Assembly: GCF_014842025.1 (NCBI RefSeq)
Contig: NZ_JACYUY010000033.1
Coordinates: 1 to 61,488 of the forward strand
Reading direction: 5' to 3'
DNA from: Massilia sp. CFBP 13721
GTDB taxonomy: Bacteria; Pseudomonadota; Gammaproteobacteria; Burkholderiales; Burkholderiaceae_D
DNA length: 61,488 nt
A program made the translations under genes and the position numbers. Positions 25,643 to 34,670 of the stretch are shown in pieces. Within the stretch, counting starts at the first letter, position 1. The number at the start of each line of letters is the position of its first letter. Under the pieces are notes generated by a model. The model searched no databases. It was not told the origin of the DNA and saw only the letters and a list, made by a program, of their open reading frames with translations.

Positions 25643-25887
25643 GGTCTCACTTCGTCTCAGGTTCTCGGGCCGGCAGCTGCGCCGCCAACGTAGAGCATTG
25701 TTAGCCTTGGGCCGAACACGTACAAGGCGAATACCTTCAAGGCTAATATGCAAAAAATGCATGAATGCCCGCAGCTGGAAAAGCCGCAAACTTCTTGAAT
25801 TATGGTTCTAGAACGGATACTCTTATCCGAGGCCGCCGCCTGGCGCGGCGCAACAAGAACGATTCATGACGAGACAGTGAGGCCCTT
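25643..25887. other. Divergent promoter region
   Basis: The 245 bases separate the leftward SDR operon from the rightward flavin reductase gene. They are AT-richer than the flanks and hold no gene. A TTCTAGAAC box lies at 25805-25822; candidate promoters for both directions must lie here. Confidence 0.6.
25805..25822 (+). promoter_or_regulatory. TTCTAGAAC box upstream of the flavin reductase fusion
   Basis: It reads GTTCTAGAACGGATACTC, 15 of 18 matches to the hydrolase-operon site and in the same orientation relative to the downstream gene. GAATTATG precedes it and may include a -10 element. It lies between divergent units and so may also control the SDR-Rieske operon. Confidence 0.6.
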
Positions 25888-27087
25888 ATGCAGACCCCTA
25901 CCACAGCGACGCAATTCGACGGCACCCGCTTCCGCGAGGTGCTCGGCAGCTATCCGACCGGCGTCGCCATCGTCACCTGCATCGACGAGAGCGGCCGCCC
26001 GATCGGGATGGTGATCGGTTCGTTCACTTCGGTGTCGCTCGACCCGCCCCTGATCGGCTACCTGCCGATGCAATCCTCGCGCACCTTTGCGCGCATGCGC
26101 GCCGCGCCGACCTTTTGCGTGAACATCCTGGCCGCCGACCAGGAAGCGTTGTGCCAGCAGTTCGCCTCGCCCGCCGAGGACAAGTTCGCCGCGCTGGCAT
26201 GGCACCCCAGCCCGGCCGGCAACCCGGTGCTCGACGGTGTCGTGGCCTGGATCGACTGCGACTACGCCAGCGTGACCGAAGCGGGCGACCATTTCATGGT
26301 GCTCGGCGGCGTGCTGGACATGGCGCTCGAACGCGACACCGCGCCGCTGCTGTTCTTCCAGCGCGGCTATGGCCGCTTTGCCCCGGGTCCGCTGGTGGCG
26401 GTCGCCGAGCGCGAAACCATCGAGGCGGTGCGCCTGGCGGAAATCGGCCGCGACGAGATGGAGGCGGTAGCTACCGAACTGAATGCCGAATGCAGCATCG
26501 TGGCGGCGGTAGGCGGCGACATCGTCTACGTCGCGGTGGACAATTCGTCGCCGCAGTGGCGCCTGCGCAGCCGGCTCGGCTTCCGGGTACCGTGCGCGCC
26601 GCCGCTCGGCCCGCTGTTCGTCGGCCAGCCCGGCGCCCCGGCCGACGCCGAATGGCTGCGCCGCCTCGGACGGCCGGACGAGGAAACGACCGCGCGTTCG
26701 CTGGCACAGCTGGCGCAGGTGCGCGCGCGCGGCTGGTCGATCGCGCTGATGGGCCCGAACGATGGCGAGAATCTCGACGAGATGGTGCAGCTGTATTCCA
26801 ATCCGCACCGCACCCCGGGCCAGGAACGGCGCCTGCTGGCGGCGGCGAAGGAGCGCGCCGGCCTGCACGAGCCGGCCGAGCTGCGCGAGGACGTGGCCTA
26901 CGACGTGCGCCACCTGTCGGTGCCGGTGCACGGCGAGGCCGGCCAGGTCGTGCTGGTGCTGCGCCTGGGCGCGCTGCCCGCGGGCGTGCACCTGGCGCAG
27001 ATCCACCTGTGGCTGGCGCGCCTGCAGCAAGCGGCGGCGCGCCTGGAAACCACCCTCGCCGCGCGGCCGCAACTGCTGCGCGCCTGA
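25888..27087 (+). CDS. Flavin reductase domain fused to an IclR-type effector-binding domain
   Basis: A 399-residue protein. Residues about 10-165 are a flavin reductase of HsaB/HpaC type (LGSYPTGVAIVTC, GSFTSVSLDPPLIGYLP, FCVNIL). Residues about 175-390 look like the ligand-binding half of an IclR regulator (CSIVAAVGGDIVYVAV, RLGFRVPCAPPLGPLF, RARGWSIALMG) with no DNA-binding domain. The first half would supply reduced flavin to the HsaA-like oxygenase at 2568. The second half could sense an aromatic effector and gate the reductase. The IclR-like assignment rests on sequence pattern only. Confidence 0.7.
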   Translation: MQTPTTATQFDGTRFREVLGSYPTGVAIVTCIDESGRPIGMVIGSFTSVSLDPPLIGYLPMQSSRTFARMRAAPTFCVNILAADQEALCQQFASPAEDKFAALAWHPSPAGNPVLDGVVAWIDCDYASVTEAGDHFMVLGGVLDMALERDTAPLLFFQRGYGRFAPGPLVAVAERETIEAVRLAEIGRDEMEAVATELNAECSIVAAVGGDIVYVAVDNSSPQWRLRSRLGFRVPCAPPLGPLFVGQPGAPADAEWLRRLGRPDEETTARSLAQLAQVRARGWSIALMGPNDGENLDEMVQLYSNPHRTPGQERRLLAAAKERAGLHEPAELREDVAYDVRHLSVPVHGEAGQVVLVLRLGALPAGVHLAQIHLWLARLQQAAARLETTLAARPQLLRA

Positions 27088-27164
27088 GACGGCAATCCCG
27101 GCGCCAGCCCCGCGAACGGTAAAATGCAGGACCACGCGACACCAACCAGGATAGCCGACCCAGT

Positions 27165-28058
27165 ATGGAGATTACCCAGATCCGCCATTTCGTGCGCATC
27201 GCCGAAACCGGCAGCTACATCAAGGCGGCCGACCTGCTCGACATCGGGCAGTCGACCCTGAGCCGGCAGGTGCGCGCACTCGAAGTCGAGCTGCGCGCCA
27301 GCCTGTTCTACCGCCACGGCCGCGGCGTGCTGCTGACCGAAGCGGGCAAGAAGTTCCTCGAATACGCGCGCGGCGTGCTGCACCTGATGGATGCGGCCGC
27401 GATCGCCGTGCGCGACTCGGAATCGGCGTTTTCCGGCCAGCTGGTGATCGGCATGGCGCCCAGCATCGGCCGCGCCTGCATCCCGTCCTTGCTGCCGCAG
27501 CTGACGCAGCAGTTCCCGCGCGCCTCGATCAGCGTGGTCGAAGGCCTGTCCGGAACGCTGTACGACGCCGTCCTGCTGGGCCAGCTCGATTTCGCGCTGC
27601 TGTACAACCCTGCGGCCTGCCCGAACATCAAGATCACGCCGATCGTCTCGGCACCCCTGTACCTGATCGGCGCGGATGCGGTCGGCCCCGACCCGGTCAG
27701 CGTGACCCTGGCCGAAGTCGCCGCGCTGCCGCTGATCCTGCCGCACGGGAATCACTCGGTGCGCGTCGCCGTCGAGTCGGCCGCGGCGCGGCTGGGACTA
27801 GGCGTGAATGTCAGGCTGCAGGTCGATTCGTCGCACTCGACGATGGAACTGGTGGCGCAGGCGATGGGCTATTCGATCATGCCGCGGCTGGTGGAACGGG
27901 GCTCCCACCTGCCCTCGCTGTCGTGGCAGAAGATCGCCGCCCCGGCCCTGGAGACGACGCTGAGCATGGTGTTGCCGGCGCAGCAACCGAGCAACCCGCT
28001 GGTACTGGCGGCGGCGGAGGTGACGCAGACGGCCTTGGGCAAGCTGTTTGCGGAGTAG
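27165..28058 (+). CDS. LysR-family transcriptional regulator
   Basis: A 297-residue LTTR. The N-terminal winged helix (residues about 1-60, MEITQIRHFVRIAETGSYI, with the recognition part IGQSTLSRQVRALE) is followed by a two-lobed effector domain. It lies 78 bases after the flavin reductase fusion in the same direction. It is a plausible activator of the catabolic region, responding to an aromatic intermediate. Whether it binds the TTCTAGAAC box, which lacks an obvious T-N11-A symmetry, is open. Confidence 0.85.
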   Translation: MEITQIRHFVRIAETGSYIKAADLLDIGQSTLSRQVRALEVELRASLFYRHGRGVLLTEAGKKFLEYARGVLHLMDAAAIAVRDSESAFSGQLVIGMAPSIGRACIPSLLPQLTQQFPRASISVVEGLSGTLYDAVLLGQLDFALLYNPAACPNIKITPIVSAPLYLIGADAVGPDPVSVTLAEVAALPLILPHGNHSVRVAVESAAARLGLGVNVRLQVDSSHSTMELVAQAMGYSIMPRLVERGSHLPSLSWQKIAAPALETTLSMVLPAQQPSNPLVLAAAEVTQTALGKLFAE

Positions 28059-28076
28059 GCGCGGCATCATGCCCCA

Positions 28077-28493
28077 TCAAACAGGATGCTCGACGCAGGG
28101 TCCGAGGCCTGATATCACCTGGGCTGCAGTGGACCCGGCGCCAATCAGGACCAGACGCGTGTGCAGGTCGTCCTTGAGGTACCTGCCTAAATCGTTGCCC
28201 AGGTAACGGAGGACTTTGTCGCGTATCTCCACACAAACAAGCGGGTAGCTGGTGCCAAGGGAACGCCATAATGCATGTGCTCCGTTCGATTGGCGTGCCC
28301 CACTGATCTCACTGGTAGGGCCGAACTGGGTCAGCAGCCAGGAAGCGTCGTCGGCGCGGCCGGCATCGACCAGGGCATCGAGGAGAGGCTGGTAGTTCGA
28401 CCCATTTTCATAGTGGCGCAGGACCAACGCAGCCCGCTGGAACAAGGCTGCTTCGCCTTGATAAAATCGTTTGTGATATCCATACCATTTCAT
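28077..28493 (-). CDS. Hypothetical protein
   Basis: A 138-residue product from ATG 28493 (MKWYGYHKRFYQGEAAL), soluble, with a helical repeat-like middle (PLLDALVDAGRADDASWLL). No family is recognised. A longer form starting at TTG 28532 would overlap the stop of the small membrane protein upstream by TTGA. The open frame is unusually long for a gap between a LysR gene and an IS remnant, and it forms a two-gene unit with 28529-28690. Evidence for expression is weak. Confidence 0.45.
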   Translation of the reverse strand: MKWYGYHKRFYQGEAALFQRAALVLRHYENGSNYQPLLDALVDAGRADDASWLLTQFGPTSEISGARQSNGAHALWRSLGTSYPLVCVEIRDKVLRYLGNDLGRYLKDDLHTRLVLIGAGSTAAQVISGLGPCVEHPV

Positions 28494-28528
28494 GCACGTC
28501 TTGCCCGGTCCACGCCGAGGCTGGGTAT

Positions 28529-28690
28529 TCAAAGAGCCGCCACGGCAAAGGCAGCAGCACCGGCCATCATCACAGCAGCGGTCACTGCCATGAGACGGCT
28601 ATCGCGTTCATTCCTGTTCTTTTTCTCCCTCCAGGCGGTCCAGAGCACACACATGCCCATGACGCCAAGCCCGATTGATGCTGTGCTCAT
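28529..28690 (-). CDS. Small predicted membrane protein (53 aa)
   Basis: It encodes 53 residues beginning MSTASIGLGVMGMC, with two hydrophobic segments (about 5-18 and 33-52) around a basic loop WREKKNRNERDSR. This helical-hairpin pattern is unlikely by chance. A GGGG run lies about eight bases before the ATG. The stop overlaps a possible TTG start of the next gene. No known family. Confidence 0.45.
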   Translation of the reverse strand: MSTASIGLGVMGMCVLWTAWREKKNRNERDSRLMAVTAAVMMAGAAAFAVAAL

Positions 28691-28904
28691 TCGAAACCCC
28701 ATTCAAATTGATCCCGGAGCGGCGGGACGCCGTTCCGGTGTTGTGTCGATCGGATATCGCCAAGTCCATCGGCGAGTATCGGCCATCGAGAATCGTTTGA
28801 CCATTCGGGCAGGCGCGTAAGGGGAACGCGTATATGGCACCGCTTCTGCAGACTCACGATACCTGACGATCGGCGAATTACATCTATAAGAGATAGCCTG
28901 ATTT
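28691..28904. other. Intergenic stretch, no gene seen
   Basis: This AT-richer stretch between the small membrane protein and an IS3 remnant holds only short frames without family character. It may carry the promoter for the leftward small genes. Confidence 0.4.
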
Positions 28905-29088
28905 TGTAGACACGCTTGTCGGATAAAGTTATCTGACAGGGGCCTTTTTGAAGACATCGAAAAAGACATGCATCCTTGAATTTACGGAAGAAGCCGTGAA
29001 GCTGGCAGCCGTAGCGCCGGACTGGCCGATGGCTTGGTGCAGGGATTGCGCTTCGAGATCCGCAGCGGGGAGGCTTTGCCTGATGTAG
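28905..29088 (+). pseudogene. Remnant of an IS3-family element (terminal repeat plus orfA start)
   Basis: The sequence begins TGTAGACACGCTTGTCGGAT, like an IS3-type terminus. Forty-six bases on, a frame from 28951 reads KTSKKTCILEFTEEAVKLA, the N-terminal HTH start of IS3 OrfA (usually KKxYxxEFxxEAVKL). Similarity then fades and the frame stops at 29088. No orfB follows. It is a decayed fragment marking past insertion at the border of the next module. Confidence 0.6.
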
Positions 29089-29293
29089 GAGCCCATCCTG
29101 CAGAAGGGGCCGACGTCACAATCGCGCCCCCGGCCGCCGGATAGCAGCGCCGTCACGGCGGTCCCGACGTCGTCCGAGCAGGATGTGGATATCCCTGCAG
29201 GCAGACGCACTTGCTATAATACTTGCCTGCAAGTACTGTGGCGAATCCTGCCCGTTTCATCCAGCCGCCATCGGCACACTGCAAGCCCAGCCC

Positions 29294-32200
29294 ATGAGCG
29301 TCCTCTTCGACTACGAGATCATCGAACAATTGCACGACAGCGCTCGCTCGCTGGTCTACCGTGCCCGTGGCGCCGATGGCGCCGCGCTCATCGTCAAGCT
29401 GCCCAATCAAGCCGTCCCATCGTTTCAACAGCTGGCGCAATTCAAACGCGAATATGAGATCGCGCGGCGCTGCCGTCATCCCGGCGTGGTACGTCCGCTT
29501 GCGCTGCAATTGCACCGCGGGCGCTGGACCATGATCCAGGAGGATACCGGCGGCCTGTCCCTCGACAAGGTGTTACGCGCACGCACGGCCAGGGGCATGT
29601 CCGCGCTGGCTCTGGATGACTTCCTCGACATCGCGCTGCAACTGTGCGTGGCGCTGGAAGAAGTGCACCGACAGGGTGTGATCCACAAGGACATCAATCC
29701 GTCCAACCTGGTTTGGAATGGTGAACGGCGCCTGCTCCAGCTGATCGATTTCGGCATCGCCAGCGAGCTGCCGCACGAGAATCAGGCCATCGTCAATCCC
29801 GCCTCCCTGGAAGGCACGCTACGCTATATGGCGCCGGAACAGACCGGGCGGATGAACCGGCGGATCGACTACCGCGCCGACTTCTATGCGCTCGGCGCGA
29901 CCTTTTACGAACTCCTCGCTGGCCAGCCGCCCTTCATGGCGGACGACGAGATGGAGCTGGTGCATTGCCACATCGCGCGCACACCCGGCTGGTCGCATCC
30001 GGCCTTCGATGGTTTGCCGGCCCGGCTGGTGGCGATCGTCCAGCGCCTGCTTGAGAAAAATGCCGAGCAGCGCTACCAGAGCCTGCAAGGTCTGCGCAGC
30101 GACCTCGAATCCTGCCGCGCGGCGTCACCGTTGCAGGCGCTCGGGCTGTCCGATCACAACGGCCGCTTCCTCGTGCCGCAAACGCTGCACGGCCGCGAGG
30201 ATGCAATCGCCGCGCTGCTCGGCGCATTCGAGCGCAGCGCCGCCGGAAGCCGTGAAATGGTCCTGGTGGCGGGTTATCCGGGCATCGGCAAATCGGCGGT
30301 GGTGAACGAAGTGCAGAAACCGATCGTTGCCCGGCGCGGCTGCTTTTTGGCCGGCAAATCCGACCAGTTCAGGCGCGACGTTCCGTACGCATCGCTGATC
30401 CAGGCTTTCCAGGAACTGGTGCGCGAGCTGCTCTGTGAGCCCGAGGAATCGTTGCGACAATGGGCCGTGCGGCTGCGCACTGGCCTGGGCGACGGCCTGG
30501 GCGTGATGGTCGAGCTGATTCCCCGGCTGACGCTGATCGTCGGCCCCACCGAGCCTGTTCCCGCGATGGCGCCGGAACAGGCTCAGCTTCGGCTGAACCG
30601 CGCGTTCCCCCGTTTCGTCGACGTGTTCGCGACCGCCGGCCGCCCGCTGGTACTGTTCCTCGACGACCTGCAATGGGCCGATGCGGCCACCCTGCGGATG
30701 ATCGAGCTGCTCATGAGCTCGCGCGACAAGGGTCACCTGCTGCTCATCGGCGCCTGTCGCGACAACGAAGCCGGCGCCCTCGCCCCCCTGATCGCACTGC
30801 GCGACAGGCTGCTGGCGGGCGGCCTGCGCCTCCCCACGCTGGTGCTGGGCGCGCTGACCGAGCCCGAGGTGGGACGCATCGTGTCGGCGGCCGTGCGCGC
30901 GGCGCCGGCCGATTGCGCCGCGCTGACCCGGCTGTGCTTCGCCAAGACCGGCGGCAACCCATTTTTTCTCAAACAGTTCCTCGGCTCGATCCACGATGCC
31001 GGCCACCTGCGCTACCGCGCCGATGATGACAGCTGGGAGTGGGACCTAGCCGCGATTCAAGAGGCCGGCTACACCGACAACGTCGTCGAGCTGCTGGTCA
31101 ATAAAATCCGCCGCCTGCCGCCCGCGACGCAGCGTCTGCTGCAACTGGCGGCGTCGAGCGGCAGCCGTTTCACGCTTGATATGCTCGCGCTGGTCCTCGA
31201 ATGCAGTCCATGGGAGGCGCAGCAGGTCTTGTGGCCGGCGCTTGACGCGGGACTGATCCAGCCGCTCGATGGCGGCTACAAGTACGTCGACGCCAACGCG
31301 AGCGAAAGCGGGGTCGGCTACCGGTTCCTGCACGACCGCGTGCAGCAGGCCGCGTATCTGATCGTGGATACGGACACGCGCGCGCGCAACCACCTGCGCA
31401 TCGGCCGGCTCCTGTTGCGGCAAACGCCGCGGGAACGGCAGGACGAGAGGCTATTCGAGATCGTCGATCAGCTCAACGCGAGCCGCGCGCTGATCATCGA
31501 CGCCGGCGAACGCGTGCAGCTGGCGCAGATGAACCTGCGCGCCGGCGCCAAGGCGCGGCGCTCGGCGGCCTTCACGGCCACACTGGAGCACATGCGCACG
31601 GGCCTCGGTTTGCTGCCGGCGGACGCATGGCGAAGCCACGCCGGACTCTGGCTCGACCTGCAACTCGGCACGGCGGAAGCGGCCTACCTGTGCGGCCAGT
31701 TCGACGCCGCCGAGGCGATCTATCCGGAGGTACGGGCGCGTAGCCCTGCTCCGCTGCTGCAGGTGCGAAGCATCGTGGTCCAGGCGCACCAGTACCAGCT
31801 GCAGGGCCGGCTGCAGGATGCCATCGCGGTGCTGTGCGAGGGACTGGCGCTGCTCGGCTTCGACATTCCACACGATACGGCGCAACAGAAGGCGCGCTTC
31901 GAGCACGTCCTGGCCGACATCGAGCACTCGGGCGGCGCGCGCATGCCCGACGATTTGCTCGCAGCTGGCGACATGCACGATGCGGCTTCAGTAGCGGCGC
32001 TGCAGATGATGCACGGCCTGTGGATGGCCTGCTACTATGCCGGCAAACAGGAGCTGTGCCAGCTGATGGTGCTGTCGATGACGCATTTGTCGATACAGCG
32101 GGGCAGCAGTGATTTCAGTGCGGTCGCCTACGTCGCCTACGCGTCTATTTTGGCGCTGCAGGATGGCAACTTCGCGCGCAGCTACCGTTTCGGCGCGATG

Positions 32201-34318
32201 GCGCTGGCGCTGGCAAGACGCCGCGCCAACCTGCAGGCACGCACCCAGACAGCCTTGATGTTCGCGGCGCTGATCAACCACTGGACGCAGCCGCTGCGCA
32301 GCTCCGACGCGCTGTATGAGGAAGCACTCGGCTGGGCGCTGGAAATCGGCGACTTCGTCCAGGTCGGGGTGGTAGCCGCCGTGCGCGCGACCGAGCGGAT
32401 CATCCAGGGCGACTATCTGCCGGACCTGATGCACGCCATCGAACATGACCTGGTGCTGATGCGCGCCAATGGCCAGCAGGCGATGGCCGATTGCTGCATG
32501 GCGGCGGCGATCCAGCCCATCAAGTCCCTGATCGGCCTGTCGCCGCGCAGCGACAGCTACGACGACGCGGTGTTCAACGAGACGGGCTTCCTTGAACAAT
32601 ATGGCGCATCGAGCTTGTATCGCGCCTACTACCTGCAGGGGAAGATCCGCAACGCTTATCTGTTCGACGCCGCCGATGCCGAGGCGCTGGCCAGTCAGCT
32701 CGACATCGTGACGCGGATGATGCGCAACCAGGCCAAGGTGCCCGAGACCTGCTTTTACGCGGCGCTGATCTGGATCCGCGCGTTACGGCGCGATCCCGCG
32801 CGCGCCGATGCGGACGATGTGCTGGCGCAGATCGGCGTGTTACAGGCCAGCCTCGCCAAGTGGGCCGAGCATGGCCCGGGCAACGTCGGCGCCAGGCATG
32901 CACTGGTGCGGGCCGAAATGGCTCGCTACCGGCAGGACCTGGCGCTGGCAACGCGTTGCTACCAGCAGGCGATCGACGAAGCCGCCCTCGCCGGCTACGT
33001 CAATGTCCAGGCACTGGGAAATGAGCTGTGCGGCGAGTGCTGGCTCGAGCAGCAGCAGCCGCGGGTGGCGACGGTGTTCATCAAGGACGCCGTCGCGTGT
33101 TACGCCCAGTGGGGCGCGGAGGGCAAAGTGACGCAACTGCGCGAGCGCCACAGCGACTTGCTGTCAAAGGCGGATGGACGCGCCATGCAGTCGTATGCCG
33201 GCACGCATACGCAAGGCGGCGCCGCCCTCGACCTGGCTTCGCTGCTCAAGGCGGCGCAGACCCTGGCGAATGAGACGGGCCTGCGCAACGTGCTCCAACG
33301 CCTGATCGCCATCGCGCGCGAAAACGCAGGTGCGCAGGTGGCGCGCCTGCTGCTGCTGTCCGACAGCGCCTACCGGCTCGAAGCTGATATCGACGGCGAT
33401 GCCATCACCGTTTTGCAGTCCCGCCAGATTCATCTCGACGCCGCCGGCGATCCGCAATTCCCGCTGTCGCTGCTGCGCTACGTCATCCGTACCGGCGCCG
33501 AGGTCATCGAGGACGACATTGCGCAGGACCCGCACTTTGCCGCCGATCCCTATGTACGACAACACCAGCCGCGTTCAGTCATGTGCCTGCCGGTGCGCCA
33601 CAGGGGCGGCATCGACGGCGTCCTGTACTTTGAAAACCGGCTGGCCGAAGCGTCGTTCACCGATGAGCGTGCAGCGTTCCTGCGCATGCTCGGTGCACAG
33701 GCAATGATCTCGATCGCCAGCGCCAAGCTGCATGACAGCCTGGAACAGCGCGTGGCCGAGCGCACCGCGCAACTCGAGGACGTCAACCGCAAGTTGGCAA
33801 CGCTATCCATCACCGACGGCTTGACGGGCCTGGCGAATCGGCGTCACTTCGACGAGGTCTTGCGCAGCGAAAGCACGCGCGCCGTCCGCGCAGGCCTGCC
33901 GCTTGCCGTCATCATGCTCGACGTCGACTACTTCAAGAAGTTCAATGACCGCTATGGCCACCAGGCTGGCGACGCATGCCTGGTCCGGGTAGCGCATGCG
34001 CTCGCGGCCGGCACGCATCGAACCGGCGACCTGGCGGCGCGCTACGGCGGCGAGGAATTCTCGATCGTGCTGCCCGATACCGGCGCCGGCCAGGCGTACT
34101 ACGTCGGCGAATCGCTGCGCGGTGCAATCGAAGCACTCGACATCGCCCATGCGAGTTCGCCTACGGGACATGTCACGATCAGCGTCGGCATCGCGATCCA
34201 GGCAGCACAGGAAGCGCACGATCCGGATGCGCTGCTGCAGCGCGCGGACGTCGCGCTGTACCGGGCCAAAAATACGGGACGTAATTGCGTCGTGCTGAGC
34301 GAGGACATCGAACGCTAG
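29294..34318 (+). CDS. Ser/Thr kinase - AAA ATPase - GAF - diguanylate cyclase multidomain protein
   Basis: A 1674-residue signalling protein. Residues 1-270 are a Hanks-type kinase (HKDINPSNLVW near 131, DFGIA near 151, MAPEQTGR). About 300-560 is a STAND/AAA ATPase with Walker A GYPGIGKSA (near 326) and Walker B LVLFLDDLQWAD (near 454). A long helical TPR-like region runs to about 1300, then a GAF domain (1320-1480), a short coiled coil, and a GGDEF domain (1505-1670). The GGDEF domain has an intact GGEEF (near 1584) and an RTGD inhibitory site five residues before it, so it should make c-di-GMP with product inhibition. The usual C-terminal output in this architecture is a histidine kinase. 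Start at ATG 29294. Confidence 0.88.
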   Translation: MSVLFDYEIIEQLHDSARSLVYRARGADGAALIVKLPNQAVPSFQQLAQFKREYEIARRCRHPGVVRPLALQLHRGRWTMIQEDTGGLSLDKVLRARTARGMSALALDDFLDIALQLCVALEEVHRQGVIHKDINPSNLVWNGERRLLQLIDFGIASELPHENQAIVNPASLEGTLRYMAPEQTGRMNRRIDYRADFYALGATFYELLAGQPPFMADDEMELVHCHIARTPGWSHPAFDGLPARLVAIVQRLLEKNAEQRYQSLQGLRSDLESCRAASPLQALGLSDHNGRFLVPQTLHGREDAIAALLGAFERSAAGSREMVLVAGYPGIGKSAVVNEVQKPIVARRGCFLAGKSDQFRRDVPYASLIQAFQELVRELLCEPEESLRQWAVRLRTGLGDGLGVMVELIPRLTLIVGPTEPVPAMAPEQAQLRLNRAFPRFVDVFATAGRPLVLFLDDLQWADAATLRMIELLMSSRDKGHLLLIGACRDNEAGALAPLIALRDRLLAGGLRLPTLVLGALTEPEVGRIVSAAVRAAPADCAALTRLCFAKTGGNPFFLKQFLGSIHDAGHLRYRADDDSWEWDLAAIQEAGYTDNVVELLVNKIRRLPPATQRLLQLAASSGSRFTLDMLALVLECSPWEAQQVLWPALDAGLIQPLDGGYKYVDANASESGVGYRFLHDRVQQAAYLIVDTDTRARNHLRIGRLLLRQTPRERQDERLFEIVDQLNASRALIIDAGERVQLAQMNLRAGAKARRSAAFTATLEHMRTGLGLLPADAWRSHAGLWLDLQLGTAEAAYLCGQFDAAEAIYPEVRARSPAPLLQVRSIVVQAHQYQLQGRLQDAIAVLCEGLALLGFDIPHDTAQQKARFEHVLADIEHSGGARMPDDLLAAGDMHDAASVAALQMMHGLWMACYYAGKQELCQLMVLSMTHLSIQRGSSDFSAVAYVAYASILALQDGNFARSYRFGAMALALARRRANLQARTQTALMFAALINHWTQPLRSSDALYEEALGWALEIGDFVQVGVVAAVRATERIIQGDYLPDLMHAIEHDLVLMRANGQQAMADCCMAAAIQPIKSLIGLSPRSDSYDDAVFNETGFLEQYGASSLYRAYYLQGKIRNAYLFDAADAEALASQLDIVTRMMRNQAKVPETCFYAALIWIRALRRDPARADADDVLAQIGVLQASLAKWAEHGPGNVGARHALVRAEMARYRQDLALATRCYQQAIDEAALAGYVNVQALGNELCGECWLEQQQPRVATVFIKDAVACYAQWGAEGKVTQLRERHSDLLSKADGRAMQSYAGTHTQGGAALDLASLLKAAQTLANETGLRNVLQRLIAIARENAGAQVARLLLLSDSAYRLEADIDGDAITVLQSRQIHLDAAGDPQFPLSLLRYVIRTGAEVIEDDIAQDPHFAADPYVRQHQPRSVMCLPVRHRGGIDGVLYFENRLAEASFTDERAAFLRMLGAQAMISIASAKLHDSLEQRVAERTAQLEDVNRKLATLSITDGLTGLANRRHFDEVLRSESTRAVRAGLPLAVIMLDVDYFKKFNDRYGHQAGDACLVRVAHALAAGTHRTGDLAARYGGEEFSIVLPDTGAGQAYYVGESLRGAIEALDIAHASSPTGHVTISVGIAIQAAQEAHDPDALLQRADVALYRAKNTGRNCVVLSEDIER

Positions 34319-34487
34319 TGTCCAGTCGGCCGCTTGCGCTACGACGGTGGGAATTCGACAAACAGCGAGGTCTTGCCACAGTTGGCAACGTGGCACATCA
34401 ACCCAGAGCTGTGATTCCTGGCGCGTCTGGTCACGCCTGCTTGAGTGATAATGGTATCGATGATTTCAAGCCCATGTACTCTCAAAA

Positions 34488-34510
34488 AAATCTCGCCTAA
34501 GCGAGCTTTT
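34488..34510. terminator. Bidirectional terminator after the kinase-GGDEF gene
   Basis: CTCGC-CTAA-GCGAG (34492-34505) is followed by CTTTT on the forward strand and by a run of seven T on the reverse strand. It ends the large gene and, in the other direction, any transcript passing leftward out of the att-flanked segment. Confidence 0.7.
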
Positions 34511-34550
34511 GAAGACTAGCGCAAAAAAAAAATTTTCCAAAAGGAAACTC

Positions 34551-34655
34551 ATTCCCACTCGATGATCAACGGATGAGCTAACCCTCTGATTGCGCAGGAG
34601 ATCTCATCGATACCTTCTAATCGATACCATGCGCGATACCATGTTGAGGTCGCCT
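34551..34655 (-). repeat. Candidate integrase attachment site A (guaA 3'-end core plus iterons)
   Basis: On the reverse strand it ends ATCATCGAGTGGGAATGA, i.e. the IEWE-stop C-terminus typical of GMP synthase GuaA, a common tyrosine-integrase target. Upstream of the core are three iterons ATGGTATCG, ATGGTATCGAT and AGGTATCGATGAGAT. A second copy in the same orientation lies at 42063-42166. About 16 bases of the core are identical and overall similarity is roughly 70 percent. No complete guaA or integrase is in the window. Confidence 0.6.
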
Positions 34656-34670
34656 GTACAAAGCCAACGC

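Noticed and set aside
28703..29210. Two leftward frames of 88 and 93 codons before the large kinase gene
   Set aside because: They overlap the IS3 remnant, lack ribosome sites and have no recognisable features.
34551..34655. A genuine guaA gene end
   Set aside because: Only the last few GuaA codons match; upstream are iterons and non-coding sequence, and the same pattern recurs at 42063.
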